Source: Parachlorella kessleri
Taxonomy: Eukaryota > Chlorophyta > Trebouxiophyceae > Chlorellales > Chlorellaceae
Reading direction: 5' to 3'
Length of the DNA stretch: 64,000 nucleotides
NCBI GenBank assembly: GCA_001598975.1
Contig: BBXU01002754.1
Span: 30,619 to 94,618 of the forward strand
A model generated the notes under the pieces. That model had not been told where the DNA came from and searched no databases. It saw nothing but the letters and a program-made list of their open reading frames with translations. Below are positions 37,249 through 48,767 of this stretch, in pieces. Made by a program: the position numbers and the translations under genes. How positions within the stretch are numbered: position 1 is the first letter of the stretch; each line of letters begins with the position of its first letter.

Positions 37249-39077
37249 ATGTCCCTGGGGTGGCGAGCAAGCGTGGTGCAGGCCTCGTTGGTGAACAAGG
37301 CTGGGCACATGGGTGTCAGAAAAGCCACTAAAGGGCAATCAATCGACCCACACTTGCAGCAGCTAGTCAGCAGAGCCTCTGAGGGGTGCTTGGAGGCGGT
37401 TCGGGCTAGCAGACTGACGAGCCTCTGGGCTGGCTACGGCTCTATTTATGGTGTGGAGGCCGCAGGGGAGGGTGGTCAGGAGCAGAGTCTAGTTGTCAAG
37501 CAGGTGGCGCCCCCCGCCCATGAGACTGGGGTCAGCCACAGCAGGAAGCTGCACTCGTACCAGGTGGGCAGTCTGCTGGCCTAAGCGCAACATCTAAGCA
37601 CTAAAGCACCTCTACAGAGAATGCGCCCCACGGCAGCCAGAGTATGCAGCCGTCCTAAGTGTCGTCCCTCTGCTCACCTCGCCAGCATCCCGGCACCTCA
37701 AGCATGTCTGTTTACCGGGTTTCAGATTGGCATACATAGGCTTGCGCCCTGATTCCAGGTGGAGGCTTACTTCTACCAGCACCTGGCGCCTTGCCTCGCG
37801 GGGCACCCCACCTGCCACCTGCCCAGGCCCCTGCTGGTGCAGTCATCCCTCAACAGCACCGGCGGCTCCATGTCGCTGGTGCTCACAGACCTGCGTCCGC
37901 AGTTTCCTAGGCATGTAGGATCGCTGGACTTGCAGCATGCTAGAGCAGTTCTGGCTTGGCTGGCAGCTTTCCACGCGGAGTTCTGGGAGCAACCCACGCC
38001 ACAGGAAGTGTGGCAAGAAGGTTGCTACTGGCACCTTGGAACAAGGCAAGTCGGTTATAAGCCCGACTCGCGGTGGGAGGTGGGGTGCCGCCTGCCAGAT
38101 GCAGATAGCAGTGACAACTACCCAGCTCTAGGGCTAGCGAGATCACCGTGGCCGGAGCATGCCTGAAAAGTGGTGGCTTCAAGCCCCTCATGGCCAAGTG
38201 TGTCTTGCGTTGCCAAGCGTGTCGGAGCCGAGCAAAGCAAGCGTCTCTTATGGCTGGAGCCACTCATGTGCTGCGTGCGGGTTGGGTTGTGCGCTTGCAG
38301 GCAGGAGGAGTGGGAGAGCATGGGGGGCGAGTGGCGTGAGCTCCAGCAGGCGGCCCACCAGATAGACCGCCTGCTGCAGGGGTACCAGCCAGACGGCAGC
38401 ACCAGCACGCAGTTCAGGACGCTCACACATGGGGATGTCAAGGCCGAGAATATCCTCTTTGCCCCGCAAGTAGCCGGCCAGCCGCTGCAGTGTGCAGCAT
38501 ATGATTTCCAGTACTGTGGCGGCGGGTTTGGGGTAAAGGATGTGGTATACTTGCTGGCTTCCAGCGTGGACGCGGCGGTGGTGCAGCAGCATGAGCCGGC
38601 ACTGTTAGAGTACTACCACAGCGAGCTGGTGGGGCGGCTGGGGCCGGAGAAGGGGGAGGCCTACACAGCGGAGGTGATGGCGCAGCACTACGCTCTGGCG
38701 CTGCTGGACTACGTGCGCTTCATGGCCGGGTGAGTGCTGGTGGGGGAGCGATGCGAAAGACAGGGATATCGCAGGAGGGCTGCGGGAATGCGGGTGACGC
38801 TGCACAACAACGACCAGCATGACAGATCCATGTGCCAACAGATCATCCCCTCACCCGTATGCTGCAGCTTGTTACGCGGTAAGGAAGAAGCATCCTGCTG
38901 AACACAGCATGTATGGGTCAGCCTGCCTACAACTAGTCTGTAATTTCCAAGCTGGTGCGCTGCTCACGCTTGCTTTGCATATGCCCAAGGCTTCCTGCGT
39001 GCAGGTGGGGCTTCTGGGGCAATGTGAGCTGGGCTAAGAAGAAGGCTCGCCAGTACCTCAAAGAGCTGAAGCTGTAA
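37249..39077 (+). CDS. CHK/ecdysteroid-kinase-like (APH fold) phosphotransferase
   Basis: Four exons (37249-37563, 37759-38045, 38301-38729 and 39005-39077) join in phase to 367 residues. The catalytic loop THGDVKAENILF (H-G-D-x-x-x-x-N, about residue 245) and the metal-binding YDFQ motif (about residue 269, then GVKDVVYLL) identify the aminoglycoside-phosphotransferase-like fold, closest to the CHK/EcKinase group. An N-lobe lysine is probably in SLVVKQV. The middle has the usual LTDLRPQF and AWLAAFHAEFWEQ segments, the latter resembling the helix before the C-lobe. Family members phosphorylate small alcohols such as ecdysteroids or choline-like compounds; no substrate can be named for this one. 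No signal peptide is present. The second intron has a GC donor at 38046, and using it is the only way I found to keep frame. The gene is convergent with CCNQ, 239 bases away. Confidence 0.8.
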
Positions 39078-39316
39078 GGCAATCCTTATGTTAAGTACCC
39101 AGCCTTGCACAGTGCGCTGCACCTCGACCCACGCCAACTCTCCAGCTCAATGGCACCAGGGCAACTAAAACTGCACAAGACTGTCAGGCAGAAGTATATC
39201 AGAATGCTTTCCAACCATACATGAGGCAAGAAACCCATCCCATGAGATGAAGAGACGGGAGATCTACAGGCACCCCCAGGGCAGTCAGGGACATTCCCCC
39301 AAGACATCAGCCAGGA

Positions 39317-40421
39317 CTATCGGTATGCCTCTGCCAACATCACTGTCAGCTGACTGCAAGCCTTCTCCACTCCCTCTGTCTGGAGTCCCAGCGCTTCCCA
39401 CCAGCTTCCCTGCTCAGGCTGCAGCAGCGGGGCCCCCGCCACTACAGATGCCACATGCAGTGCCGCCGCCGCCACGGCTTCCGGGCGCAGGCTGATGCAG
39501 GTTTGCAAGTAGACAAGGCTGTCGTTTACCAAGCATGTTGCCAAGCGCACAATCACACCAGGGGCTTTGAGGGTCTCGGCAAAGCAGTAGAGGTACTTGT
39601 GAGGCTGCTCCACGCCAATGTCGAACCGCAGCATGCGCAGCAGCACCTGCTCATCATGTATCAGCTGGGCTTTGGCCACATAGTATGCATCTCCCACCAG
39701 CACCGGACACTGCTCGCCCAGGCTGGACTGGGAGCCCATGCCGGCTCCTCCTTCAGGTGGTGCTATGCCTTCTGCATCTGCTGCGGCCTCCCACATTCGG
39801 CCTGGCTGGCTGCCTCCTGGCTGTTTTAGGGCTGCCTCATGTAGGTGCCGCACCGCGTTCAACAGGTCATTCGTCCGCAGGGCAGACTGCAGCAGCAAGG
39901 CGCTGTTGGACTCCAATGCTGCATTAACTGTTTCGCCTTTTGTGTTGCAGAAACTTTCGACTAGGCACATGTCTTGCTATTGCAAAGAGCACCTCGCCAA
40001 ATACAGGGGCAGAACGCACCTCCTCCACCTTCGAGGCAAGGAAGATGCAAGAGGAAGCCACCCTCTGCAAAGTGCAAAGGAAATTAACGCTGAGGGTCAA
40101 TACTTGACATGCTTGTTTACCAAGTCGCTGGCCTGGTGCCTGTTTCTCGTGACACGCTGCGGGCGGGTCTCCAGTTTTATTGCCAAGCAACAGCATCCTG
40201 TTCACGGCTGTGGCTGTTTGGGTATATTGCTGTCAGTGTTGCCATGTCCATGTACCCACCTCGGGGTCTAATCCATCGAAATTCTCAGAAGTAGTATGCG
40301 CAAACCTATGGCAAAACACCAGGGCTGTGCTGATGGAACGAGGTGGCAGGTTGAGGAGGTCCCCCGCAGCTCTGACCAATTCACACACTGCGTGGTAGGG
40401 CACCGTTTTCGAATGGATCAT
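39317..40421 (-). CDS. CCNQ: Cyclin Q (FAM58A-like), CDK10-type cyclin
   Basis: Three exons (40421-40260, 40064-40020 and 39886-39317) join in phase to 258 residues. The first cyclin fold is VCELVRAAGDLLNLPPRSIS, then TALVFCHRF, SSCIFLASKVEE and LRTNDLLNAVRHL. The region LIHDEQVLLRMLRFDIGVEQ followed by PHKYL is characteristic of cyclin Q and the related transcription cyclins. The second fold continues through CLVNDSLVYLQTCISLRPEA and a C-terminal WW segment near GSWWEALGL, as in animal cyclin Q. A Ser/Pro/Gly-rich loop of about 40 residues between the folds is lineage-specific. Cyclin Q activates CDK10; a partner is not in the window. An L- or K-type cyclin is the alternative but fits less well. 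The gene is head-to-head with PIGB. Confidence 0.82.
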
Positions 40422-40620
40422 CCTACGGAGATTCGAACTAGCAGCCTTTTCTTAGTTAAGCATGGGCTTGATTGCATAAGCATGACCAATCCCCCTTTCC
40501 GCGCGCCACGTAGTTCTCGTGCTGAGACATCCTGGGTGTGATCAACTAGTACACCGGGGTTATACTTCTTGGCGTGCCACTTTTCTTAGTGCGCTTGAGC
40601 TGACCTCACCTGATCAGTTG

Positions 40621-43600
40621 ATGCTATGCTCAGGTGCTTGGGCAGGGATGTGGCCTGTCCTAACTCTCTGTCTGGCTTTCAGGCTATGCAATGCCCTGCT
40701 TCTTGGGACCACCTTTGCACCCGATGAGTACTGGCAGAGTGTGGAGGTGGCCCACAAGATGGTATTTGGGTAAGTCGGTAGTTCCTGCCTGACAAGCAGC
40801 CACTAAACACCCTCGTGCATACCTAGTCGTTAGAAGAATTCCTATGCCCCAGATAGAGGCCGCTTGCCAGGCTTGGTTGAGAGCCTGCTTTTAGTTACAG
40901 GTACGGTCACTTGACTTGGGAATGGGCAGCTGGCTTGCGTGGCTGGCTCCACCCAGCACTCTTTGCGGCCTTCTACTGGGTAAGGTATTGAAGGCACTGG
41001 CAAGGGCACCTGCCGTGCGCAGGTGATAAAGCCACAGAGCTCCTTCAGATTGCAGGCGCTACAGCTTGTTCACTTGGACTCGGCATGGGCAGTGGCCAAG
41101 GGTCCTCAGCTCGTGCAAGCATGCTTTGCGGCTGGCTCAGATGTGGCCGTATTTGCAACGTCTTCGCTTGTGTTTGGGCGGCCAGCAGCAAGGTGGGGCC
41201 GCGTCACTTCGCCTGTTCGCCAATCTGATGGGCAACAGCTGGAGGTTGACAGACTGTGAGGCTCACTGCACCCCATTCAAGCATGCTGCTGCCTGCCCCT
41301 CCGTCTGGCGTCCCGTCCCCTGACTGGAATCCCTCCTCACCGGGTCTGATGTGCTCTGATAGCCAGTCAGCCCATGAGGCCTAGGGATGTTGGCATGACT
41401 CCCTCTTGCTGATGCAGGTGGGCACTAGTTTGCCAGGTCATATCTTGGTTTAACTTTTACTGCTCCGTTCGAACGTACTCCACCTGCCTGGAGGCCTTCT
41501 TCACCAGCCTTGCAGTGTACTTCTGGCTGCTCTCCGTGTCAGCCGGCTCAGGTTCTCACACCCTGGCGCTTGAGTCCAGCTTGAAACAGGGCAGCGCCTC
41601 GCACAGCAGGCCGTTGCACCTGGCAAGGTTGCAAATCGGCAGTCAACAAGCTGCTTCGGCTCGCGGCATGGACAGCATGAGACGTCGGTCTCCTGCGGCT
41701 AGGGGTGCAGCACACGACGGCACAGATGCTGTTGCCACCCTGGATGTGTCCTGTAAGCATCGCATGCCTGAGTCCCAGCAGCAAGATGCACAGAGGCGGT
41801 GGCACCAGCGCTGCTGGCTGCTGTTTGCGGCTCTGTCAGTGGTGGTGCGCCCACCAAGCGCTCTCTTCTGGGCAGCGGTGAGCCTCCATCAGCTGACTGT
41901 CCAGCAAGGCTTGGGGCAGCGCTTGGGGCTGGTGGCAGATGGGGTCAGCATCGGAGGCAGCTGCCTGGGGCTGGCTCTCATAGCAGATAGACTTGGTTAT
42001 GGCAGGTGCGCAACCCTCTACTTAGTCGCCGCCCGTCATCGAGTGTGCTGTCTTATGCTGAACTGCTGCTTGGCCGTGACATGCCTAGCCTACTCTCAAG
42101 CCGGCAGCGTCTGTTGGTCAAGCTCCGGATGCTGCCTCGCCTTCCCATGCTTGAAGGTGGGTTTTCGTGCCCTGGGAATTCCTACGCTTCAACCTGCTCA
42201 GCGGGCAGTCCGCCGCCTATGGCTCGCACCCATGGCACTGGAATTTCAGCCAGGGCTTCCCAGCGGTTGCAGCAACCTTGCTGCCCCTCCTGCTTCTCGG
42301 CGTGGGGCTGAGCCATGACCGCCGCCTGGCTGCCCTGGCAGGGCTGTCCCTGGCTGTGTACAGCCTCCCTGCGCACAAGGAGTTCCGATTTCTGCTGCCA
42401 GCATTGCAGCTAGCCATGCCGTACAGTGGGGTAGCGCTGCTCTGGCTGTGGCACCAAGGCCAGCCCCAGGGCAGGAGCCTTAACAGCGGGGGCAATGGCG
42501 AGGGAGCACCCACCTCAGCCTTTCGATCGCAACCCAACACCGGCAGGGGTGCCCGTGCAACCAAGGGGCAGCGGCAGTGGGGCTGGCAGCGGGCAGGCGT
42601 TGCCGCAGTGCTAGCTCTGACTGCCGCAGTGCAGGTGGCCATGGCAGCGTACTTCTCCCTCGTACAGCACAGGTTAGCGGCAGCCAGTACGCCGTCCTTT
42701 GCACTTATTAGGCAAGCAGGCTTGCCAATCCTTGATGGGTGGTAGCCAGCATGAAGCGCAGCTGGTTGGAGATGTACACATGAGGTTATAGCACAGAGTG
42801 GTAACCCTCCTATGCTGGGTGTCAAGCCTGCACTCTGTGTCTCACCGCAGAGGGCTGCTGCAAGTCCCACAGGAGATCCGTGGGATGTGGGAGCTCCACC
42901 CGTCCAACACATCCGCCCTGTTCCTCACCCAGTGCCACGCCACTCCTTGGTACTCTCACGTGCACGCCCCCATTCCCATGCGCTTCATGGACTGTTCTGC
43001 CCCAGGTGCGGTCGGTCGTGGTTGGTCGCGTCAGTGCATCATGCTAGCTTCACAGTGCTTAGTTGACGGATGTGTTGACTCACTAGTTGGTTGAGGTATG
43101 CCAAGATAACAATGCCTGGGAGAGACAGTTTTGGTATGCCCCATCAGAGGCAGGCCACTGTCATCCTATGAAACCCTTCTCGTGTCCAGGCCAGTGTTGG
43201 TGGGACGGACAACATGCTTTGCAAGGACCAAGCTCCCTTTCCTGGTACACCATATACCCCACCGCACATCCCTTGCCTTTGAGCCATACCTGCGCACAAT
43301 GTTTCTCCCATACAGGCTGGGCTCAGCAAGTGGCAGACATGAACGCAAGAGAGATGAGCTGGCTTGACCTCCCTGTCCCTCCAGCTTGCCAGCACGACAT
43401 GGCAGTGAGCACTGGCAGCGTAGCAGTGGCCGTAGTCACCCCCTGCCTGACCCAGCAGGACCTCTTCAAGCGGGCGCCGGCAGGGTTCCTCCAGGAGGTG
43501 TTCTCCCAAAACAGCCGCCTCCCCAGTGCCATTGTAGCATATGATGACCAGCGGTTGCCAACCAGCGGTTGCCAACCAGCGGTTGCAGTGCATGGCGTGC

Positions 43601-43701
43601 TTGTCAGGGCTGGGTACGCAGTGCACAAACGCATCTCGAACTGCTGGTGGCAGACAGACGGAGACACGCCTTGCTCCATCATGATGTATGTGTTGCAGTA
43701 G
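40621..43701 (+). CDS. PIGB: GPI mannosyltransferase 3 (PIG-B/GPI10)
   Basis: Seven exons (40621-40769, 40901-40979, 41056-41192, 41418-42005, 42157-42672, 42851-43005 and 43316-43701) join in phase to 669 residues. It has the GT22/ALG-PIG luminal motif FAPDEYWQSVEVAHKMVFGY followed by GHLTWEW. Several hydrophobic helices, WFNFYCSVRTYSTCLEAF and PWEFLRFNLLSGQSAAYGSH are all PIG-B hallmarks, as are AHKEFRFLLPALQL and TPWYSHVHAPIPMRFMDC. The enzyme adds the third mannose to the GPI anchor in the ER lumen. A non-conserved Ser/His/Arg-rich loop of about 90 residues lies in exon 4. The C-terminal exon contains a 14-bp triplication (43548-43589). The start could also be the in-frame ATG at 40648. 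Confidence 0.93.
43548..43589 (+). repeat. PIGB: Three-copy 14-bp tandem repeat in the PIGB coding sequence
   Basis: The unit CCAGCGGTTGCCAA occurs three times head to tail (the last copy diverges at its end). Because 14 is not a multiple of three, each copy is read in a different frame. The family C-terminus still resumes afterwards (CSIMMYVLQ). Confidence 0.9.
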
Positions 43702-44598
43702 GTGGGGTTGACTGGTACTGGGCGGCCAACGCATAATTGTGGCCAGGTCTGTGGAAGCATGCAGCTTTGCAGCATCAATAGCAAGATGCATATGGCCAGC
43801 TTGCCCACTAGAAGTGCCACACTGCGTGTCTGGTAGCTGAACCAAGGTGGCTCGTGCAATCTATAGGTCTGTTTTAGATCAGTGCACCACTTGCTACCCT
43901 GAGGTAAGTCCCGCAAAGGGACTGGCTTTAAGAGTCCATGGTTTGAAGCATTACCACCACCATCAACACACACAACTACAGCCTGGGACTGTCCCCCCCC
44001 CCCTTCCCCTGCCAGAACACAAGCGCTGCTCAGGTTACAAACATTAGGTTGGCGCTACAATAACGGTATCTGGTGTAGCAGCTTGCTGGTGAGTCTCTTG
44101 TTCCTTGCAGCTGCACAAAACCCATAGGCCGGCTACTAGGATCTCCAGTTGGGTGGTACTAGTAGTACCACCCACTGGATATCCAGCTTGGAAGGTTGTG
44201 TGCCCATGCATGTAGTCCTTCTGCATCACTTATCTGCGTTGAACTCTAGCTGGTGCCATGCGAACATGCTGTGCTGTTCGCTGTACTTTGTGCCAAGGAT
44301 CGACAGGATGACTAATACGCGGGTCACCCATGGGGTCACCATGTAGGGCCGCCCACGTGTCGCGTGGAGCATCGCCAGATACTTGGTCAGCAAAGAGAGT
44401 TGCAACCTAGCCTGTTGATTGATCGCTTCGCTGTGCCTGCCTTCAATTGAGGCACGGCAAGTAGGCGCTGCGAGACAAATGCCTTTAGCTGCCCACCTCT
44501 ATGGAAGAGGTTGCCCTTGGAAGCATTGACACTCAAGCTGCCCACGAACTGAAGCTTGTCGCGTGAGGAGGGAAGCGTGGGAGTTGCCGGCGTTACTC
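43702..44598. other. Intergenic region after PIGB with a strong hairpin
   Basis: No gene is supported in about 900 bases. The clearest structure is the hairpin at 44140-44182. A minus-strand open frame at 43144-43845 is a shadow of PIGB. Confidence 0.45.
44140..44182. repeat. Hairpin-forming inverted repeat
   Basis: GGGTGGTACT and AGTACCACCC form a perfect 10-bp stem around the loop AGT at 44151-44173. CCAGT/ACTGG extends it across a one-base bulge, and GGATCTCCAG/CTGGATATCC extends it further with one mismatch. A stem of about 20 bp in an intergenic position could be a folded 3' UTR element or a small foldback remnant. Confidence 0.8.
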
Positions 44599-47500
44599 AT
44601 GGCTGCTGCTGTGTTCCCCGCGAGGAACACCTCCTGCACCGACTTGCTGGCACTACTGGAGTCCAAGTGGTGAGCTAGCGAACCGTGGCGCCTGTTCGGG
44701 AACTGCAGGGACACCAGCAAGGCTGCTGATCAGTTCTAGTAGTAGCACCACATTACAGCTACCTGCCCTGGACAGATAGACAGCATGTGGTGCTGGTTAC
44801 AGACTGCTCGTAGAAGGGTGTAGAAGGGTGGGTAGACCCAAGGTTGCTGTGCGCTTCAGGTTTGGCAACCTGTCTGTGGGCGCCAGCCTTGACGACTTCC
44901 GACCCGCCTCGCCAGCTTGGCGGCGGCCGGCGTCTCAGCTCACCAACAGCCGGCACAGCGGTAGCTCCGAGCGCCTGCTGGTGGGCAGCGGTGATAACAG
45001 CCTAGGATCAGTTGCCGCCGCCTTTCCGCCCTCGGGCGCGGTTGACGGCAGCGAGCCCCAGCCACAACAGCGGCTGGCGCAGCAGCAGCCTGGCTATGGC
45101 ACCCAGCAGCTGCAGGGGCAGCAACAACAGTTATTTCAGCCGCCGCCGCCGCCGCCGCAGATCTCGCTGCAGAGCAGCAGGACGCGGTCCGGGCCTCTTC
45201 CTGCAAATGGATTCTACACCGGGGAGGTTGCGAACCCCGCCGGCCCCCCTACAGGACCTGTTGGCACATCGGATGGCAGCCCACCCTTCAACGGGACTGC
45301 CCCAATCGGCACCTGGGCCAACCGGCAGCGGGTTTTCACGCAGCAGCAGGCCAAACAGGCAGCAGCCACAGCAGCAAATGGGCTGCGCGCGGCGCCCATA
45401 GCAGAGGAGGAGGGCCCGTCCAGTAGCACTGCACACGCTGGTGGTGCGGCGGCGTTCATGCGCCTGCCGCCCTCCCCCGGCGCTGCAACGTGCACGAGTG
45501 GAGAGCTGGCAGCAGAGAATGCGGCAGCGGAGCAGCGGGTGCATGGGCGGGACCACTTGCTGCAGGCGCAGCAGCAGGGGCCCGAGGTGGATGAGGAGGA
45601 TGAGGTCAATGCGGCCTGGCGGTGGCGGTTTGCCAGGAAGTGGCAGGTGCGGCTGGGCGGGGTTTGGCACGCGCTGCTTGGGGGGAGACTCCAGGTCATG
45701 CGGGAGCGGTGGTGCTGTCATCGGCCTCACGGTCGGACGCAGTGCACTTGTCAATATTGCTGGTAGCTTTGGGAGGCCTTAGCTGAGATTAGCACCGTAC
45801 GAGCTCCGTAAGGCTTGTAATATCCGCTGTGCAGTGCCTCCATCCATCATGCCCATGTCTTTGTGCCCATGCCCGCACGGTCTTCTATCGCCTGCGCTGT
45901 GCTGCTTAGTCTCAGCATGGTCTCTTGCCTTGCGGCTGTGCAGACGGAACAAGCCAAGCAGTTTGACCCCGAGTACGGGCGGGAAGGGGGCGATGATGAG
46001 TGGGGGGATGCGTTAGGCTACATGGAGGCATTAGCAAACGGGCTCAACCTGCAGATTGCTCGCACCATCTCCACGGAGCAGTATGCCTCGCTGCCGCTGG
46101 TGTCTCCCACGCTAAGCAACTCCATGCTGCTGGATGCGTCCATCAAGGAGGTGGGTGGTGGGGGAGTGGGGCGTGAGGAGGGTGAGGATGTTTCTTGGGT
46201 GTTTGCTTGAGGGTTTCATGAAGGCTTTGGTCGTTGCGCGATGTCACTTGTTGTAGCGGATGCCCCGGATATCATTGGGAGGGCTGAGCCTTGTCAGCCG
46301 TGCACAGCTGGCAACAAGCGAGGGAGGCGTTGCGTCGCGCCTTGTGTTCTCATGCCCAGGTTGGCCGGACCCATATTCCGCGTGAGAGGCGTGCTTCCCT
46401 TGGCCGGCAGTCAGAAGTGCAGATGCCGGGAGGCCGCTAGGGCAAGCAGCTGGTCACGGGAGAATGCATATCTGAGCACTAATAGGCACGCGGCCATGTA
46501 CAAGTGCTACTCACTGCCTGCTTTGGTACTTAGTGTTAGCTGTATGCTGTCCTCTCCCGCTGCAGAGCCCCCTCACGTCCACCACCCTGGACGACGCCAG
46601 CAGCATGAACGCAACCAAGCACATCGTGGCGGTGGCCAGACGCGCGCAGCAGCTGTTCAAGCAGCAGCAGGAGATTGAGCGGCAGGTGGAGCAGAGGTGG
46701 GTGGCAGCAAGGCAGGGGGGGGCCATGGCCGGCTGCGGGCCTGCTAGTGCGTCCGCCGGGCCGTGGACCTAGGTGCAAGAGCTCACAGCCAGCCAGCAAT
46801 GCCCACTTCATGGCCGCATTGATAGCTTGTTTCACCCATGCATTTGCTGCGCGCTGCCAGCAGGTGGGAGTCTGCCACTGCGGGGCAGCCGTGGGTGGGG
46901 CAGCACCTGGCGGCGGTGACCATGGACTCGTGGGGCCGCTTCCCCTACGTGTTGGTGCGCCTGGCGGACCGCTCCAACCGCCACAAGCTGCTGGTGCGCG
47001 GCAGGAACGGCATGGAGGAGGCGGCGATGTTTGCTCAGCTGGAGCAAGAGGTGCGGCACAGGGGAGCACCCCCCTTGCGGAGGAAGAGGGGGGGGGGGGG
47101 CGCGCCAGGCAATCAACCCCTGGTGGTGTGAGAGTGGGCGGGCGAATACGGTGGCTTGAAGCCCTGGCTGGGTTGGTGGTCGGAAGGACAGTTGCTTGGA
47201 GTGTAGGTGGCACGACTCCTCGTCTGGGTGTGTTGTCTACTATTCTAAAACTACCAGGTGATAGAGTGCGCTGCCTTGTCTAGGTGGGGAGGACACTGCC
47301 TGGTAAAGGCAACCAAAGCCATAGGACAGTGACAAATGGTGCAAGCGCTGCGTCCAAGTCGAAGCTGCCCAGCGCCGGGGCAGCTGACTGCTGGCCTGGA
47401 CCACCAAGTGACTAGGTAGCTGTTCCTTGGCTGCCTGCCTGCCTGCAGGTGTCGCGTGCCGCTGTGCAGCACCGCCTGCCGGGGCCTCGCTTGGAGCTGC

Positions 47501-47703
47501 TGGGCAGCGGCACCATGGAGTGGAGCCGGGAGCGGGACCGCTGCCTCAACATCACCGCCTGCAAGCTGCACTCGCTGACCGACGCGCGCCTGCGCAGCAA
47601 GGGAGATGTGAGCAAGCTGGCGGGAGCGCTGGCGCAGAGCAGCCTGCCGGTGTCTTACAAGATCCTGGTGGAAGGTAAGCCCTTCCAGGCGTCGCCGCCG
47701 TAG
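44599..47703 (+). CDS. Long low-complexity protein with C-terminal Janus/PHPT1-like domain
   Basis: Six exons (44599-44669, 44860-45646, 45944-46150, 46566-46696, 46864-47050 and 47449-47703) join in phase to 545 residues. A short N-terminus (DLLALLESKWFGNLSVGASL) is followed by about 230 residues rich in Ser, Gln and Pro, including a run of six Pro. An acidic patch (EVDEEDE) and a conserved-looking helical part (EWGDALGYMEALANGLNLQI) come next. Another helix (AVARRAQQLFKQQQEIERQV) leads to the final domain, roughly residues 420-540. That domain has FPYVLVRL, KLLVRGRNGMEEA, LELLGSGTMEW and RCLNITACK. The order of strands resembles Janus/phosphohistidine phosphatase 1. The family catalytic His is replaced near EEA and the GGGR arginine is absent, so catalysis is unlikely. 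The last exon is read through a possible GTAAGC donor at 47675 to a TAG; splicing there would give another C-terminus. The family call is my inference. Confidence 0.55.
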
Positions 47704-48767
47704 GCAGCGTGCATGCCAAGGTAGGAAGCGAGTTGTGGGCGCTTCATAGGAGAAGTGGCGCATGTGGAGGTGGAATGGCAGTGGCTGCTGGGTAGGTGGG
47801 ATCTGCCCAGGACGAGCACTGGTGGGGTTAGTAGGGTTTCTGCATACGAGTGGCGTGGGAACCATCTGGGACTGCATTGGGCTTGGGGCCTTTCCGGCTA
47901 TGGTTAGGCTAGCCAGTCGTAGGGATGGCAAAGCCTCTGCAGGGCAAACTTTGCCAGGTTCCATTATAGTCTGGCTGGCTGCCTGGGAACGGCAGAAGTC
48001 CCTGCTCTATATGTCACGGTGGCAGGTATTGCGTTTTGGGGGTTAGATGTCCCTGGCAGGGTGGCCTGGAAGGGAAGCTCCGGGGGTTAGCAGGCTACCC
48101 ACGCCCGTAATCATTTCAGCGTACCTGGTACAGCTAGGGGGTTAGCAAGCGAGCGAGCGTAGGGAATTAGCAAGCGTAAAGGGGAGTAGGTTCCTCCTTT
48201 TTTTGGTTGTTGTTTTTGTGTTGCTGCTTAATATTCGGCTTGGCTTTTGCAAGTTTGTTTTCTGGCTAGAAGTCCGGCAAACTCACGAGGTTTTCAAGCC
48301 CACTCAAGCTGCTTCTCTTGTCGGGAGGCGGGTCAGGATTATTTTTGCAGTTGTGATGGGGGGGCTCAGCGGCGAGTGTGCTGTTGTCTGCAGAGCCGGC
48401 TCCTGCCTGAGGTTCTTTCTTTGATATTTCATTTGCATATGCCGTTGACCCTTGGGGGTGCGAATTCCTCAACATATAAGTCCGGGGTTCAAGTACCAGG
48501 GGTTGTGTGCCAGGCTATGTAGCCGGCAGTGATGCCAGCACGGTATCCACTGCTATCACCCTACGGATGTGTTGGTGTTTGGCAGCGGCAGTTACAGTGT
48601 AGAGCTCCACACCACAGTAGCCACCCGCGAAAGTAGCCAAGAAACCTGGCAACTATGTGCAGTAGAGTGTCAACGCAACAAAGGATGATGAGGTGAGCCT
48701 GATTGGTGAGACTCTCCCAGCCTCCATATGGGAGACTTGGCTGGGAGCTCGGCTCGCTGGCAGGCAG
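47704..48767. other. Convergent intergenic region between Janus-like gene and POLA2
   Basis: There are 1.06 kb without a supported gene. Short imperfect repeats of GGGGTTAGCA and AGCAAGCG occur between about 48085 and 48180. On the minus strand a TGTAA lies at 48596-48592, about 170 bases beyond the POLA2 stop, a possible poly(A) signal. Confidence 0.4.

Noticed and set aside
40420..40500. tRNA-like segment on the minus strand (AGTTCGAATCTCC)
   Set aside because: It has a T-loop-like TTCGAAT, but the T-stem pairs at only two of five positions and no acceptor stem matches. It lies in the shared CCNQ/PIGB promoter.
43144..43845. 233-codon minus-strand open frame
   Set aside because: It lies antisense to the last PIGB exon, whose plus-strand reading matches the family C-terminus.
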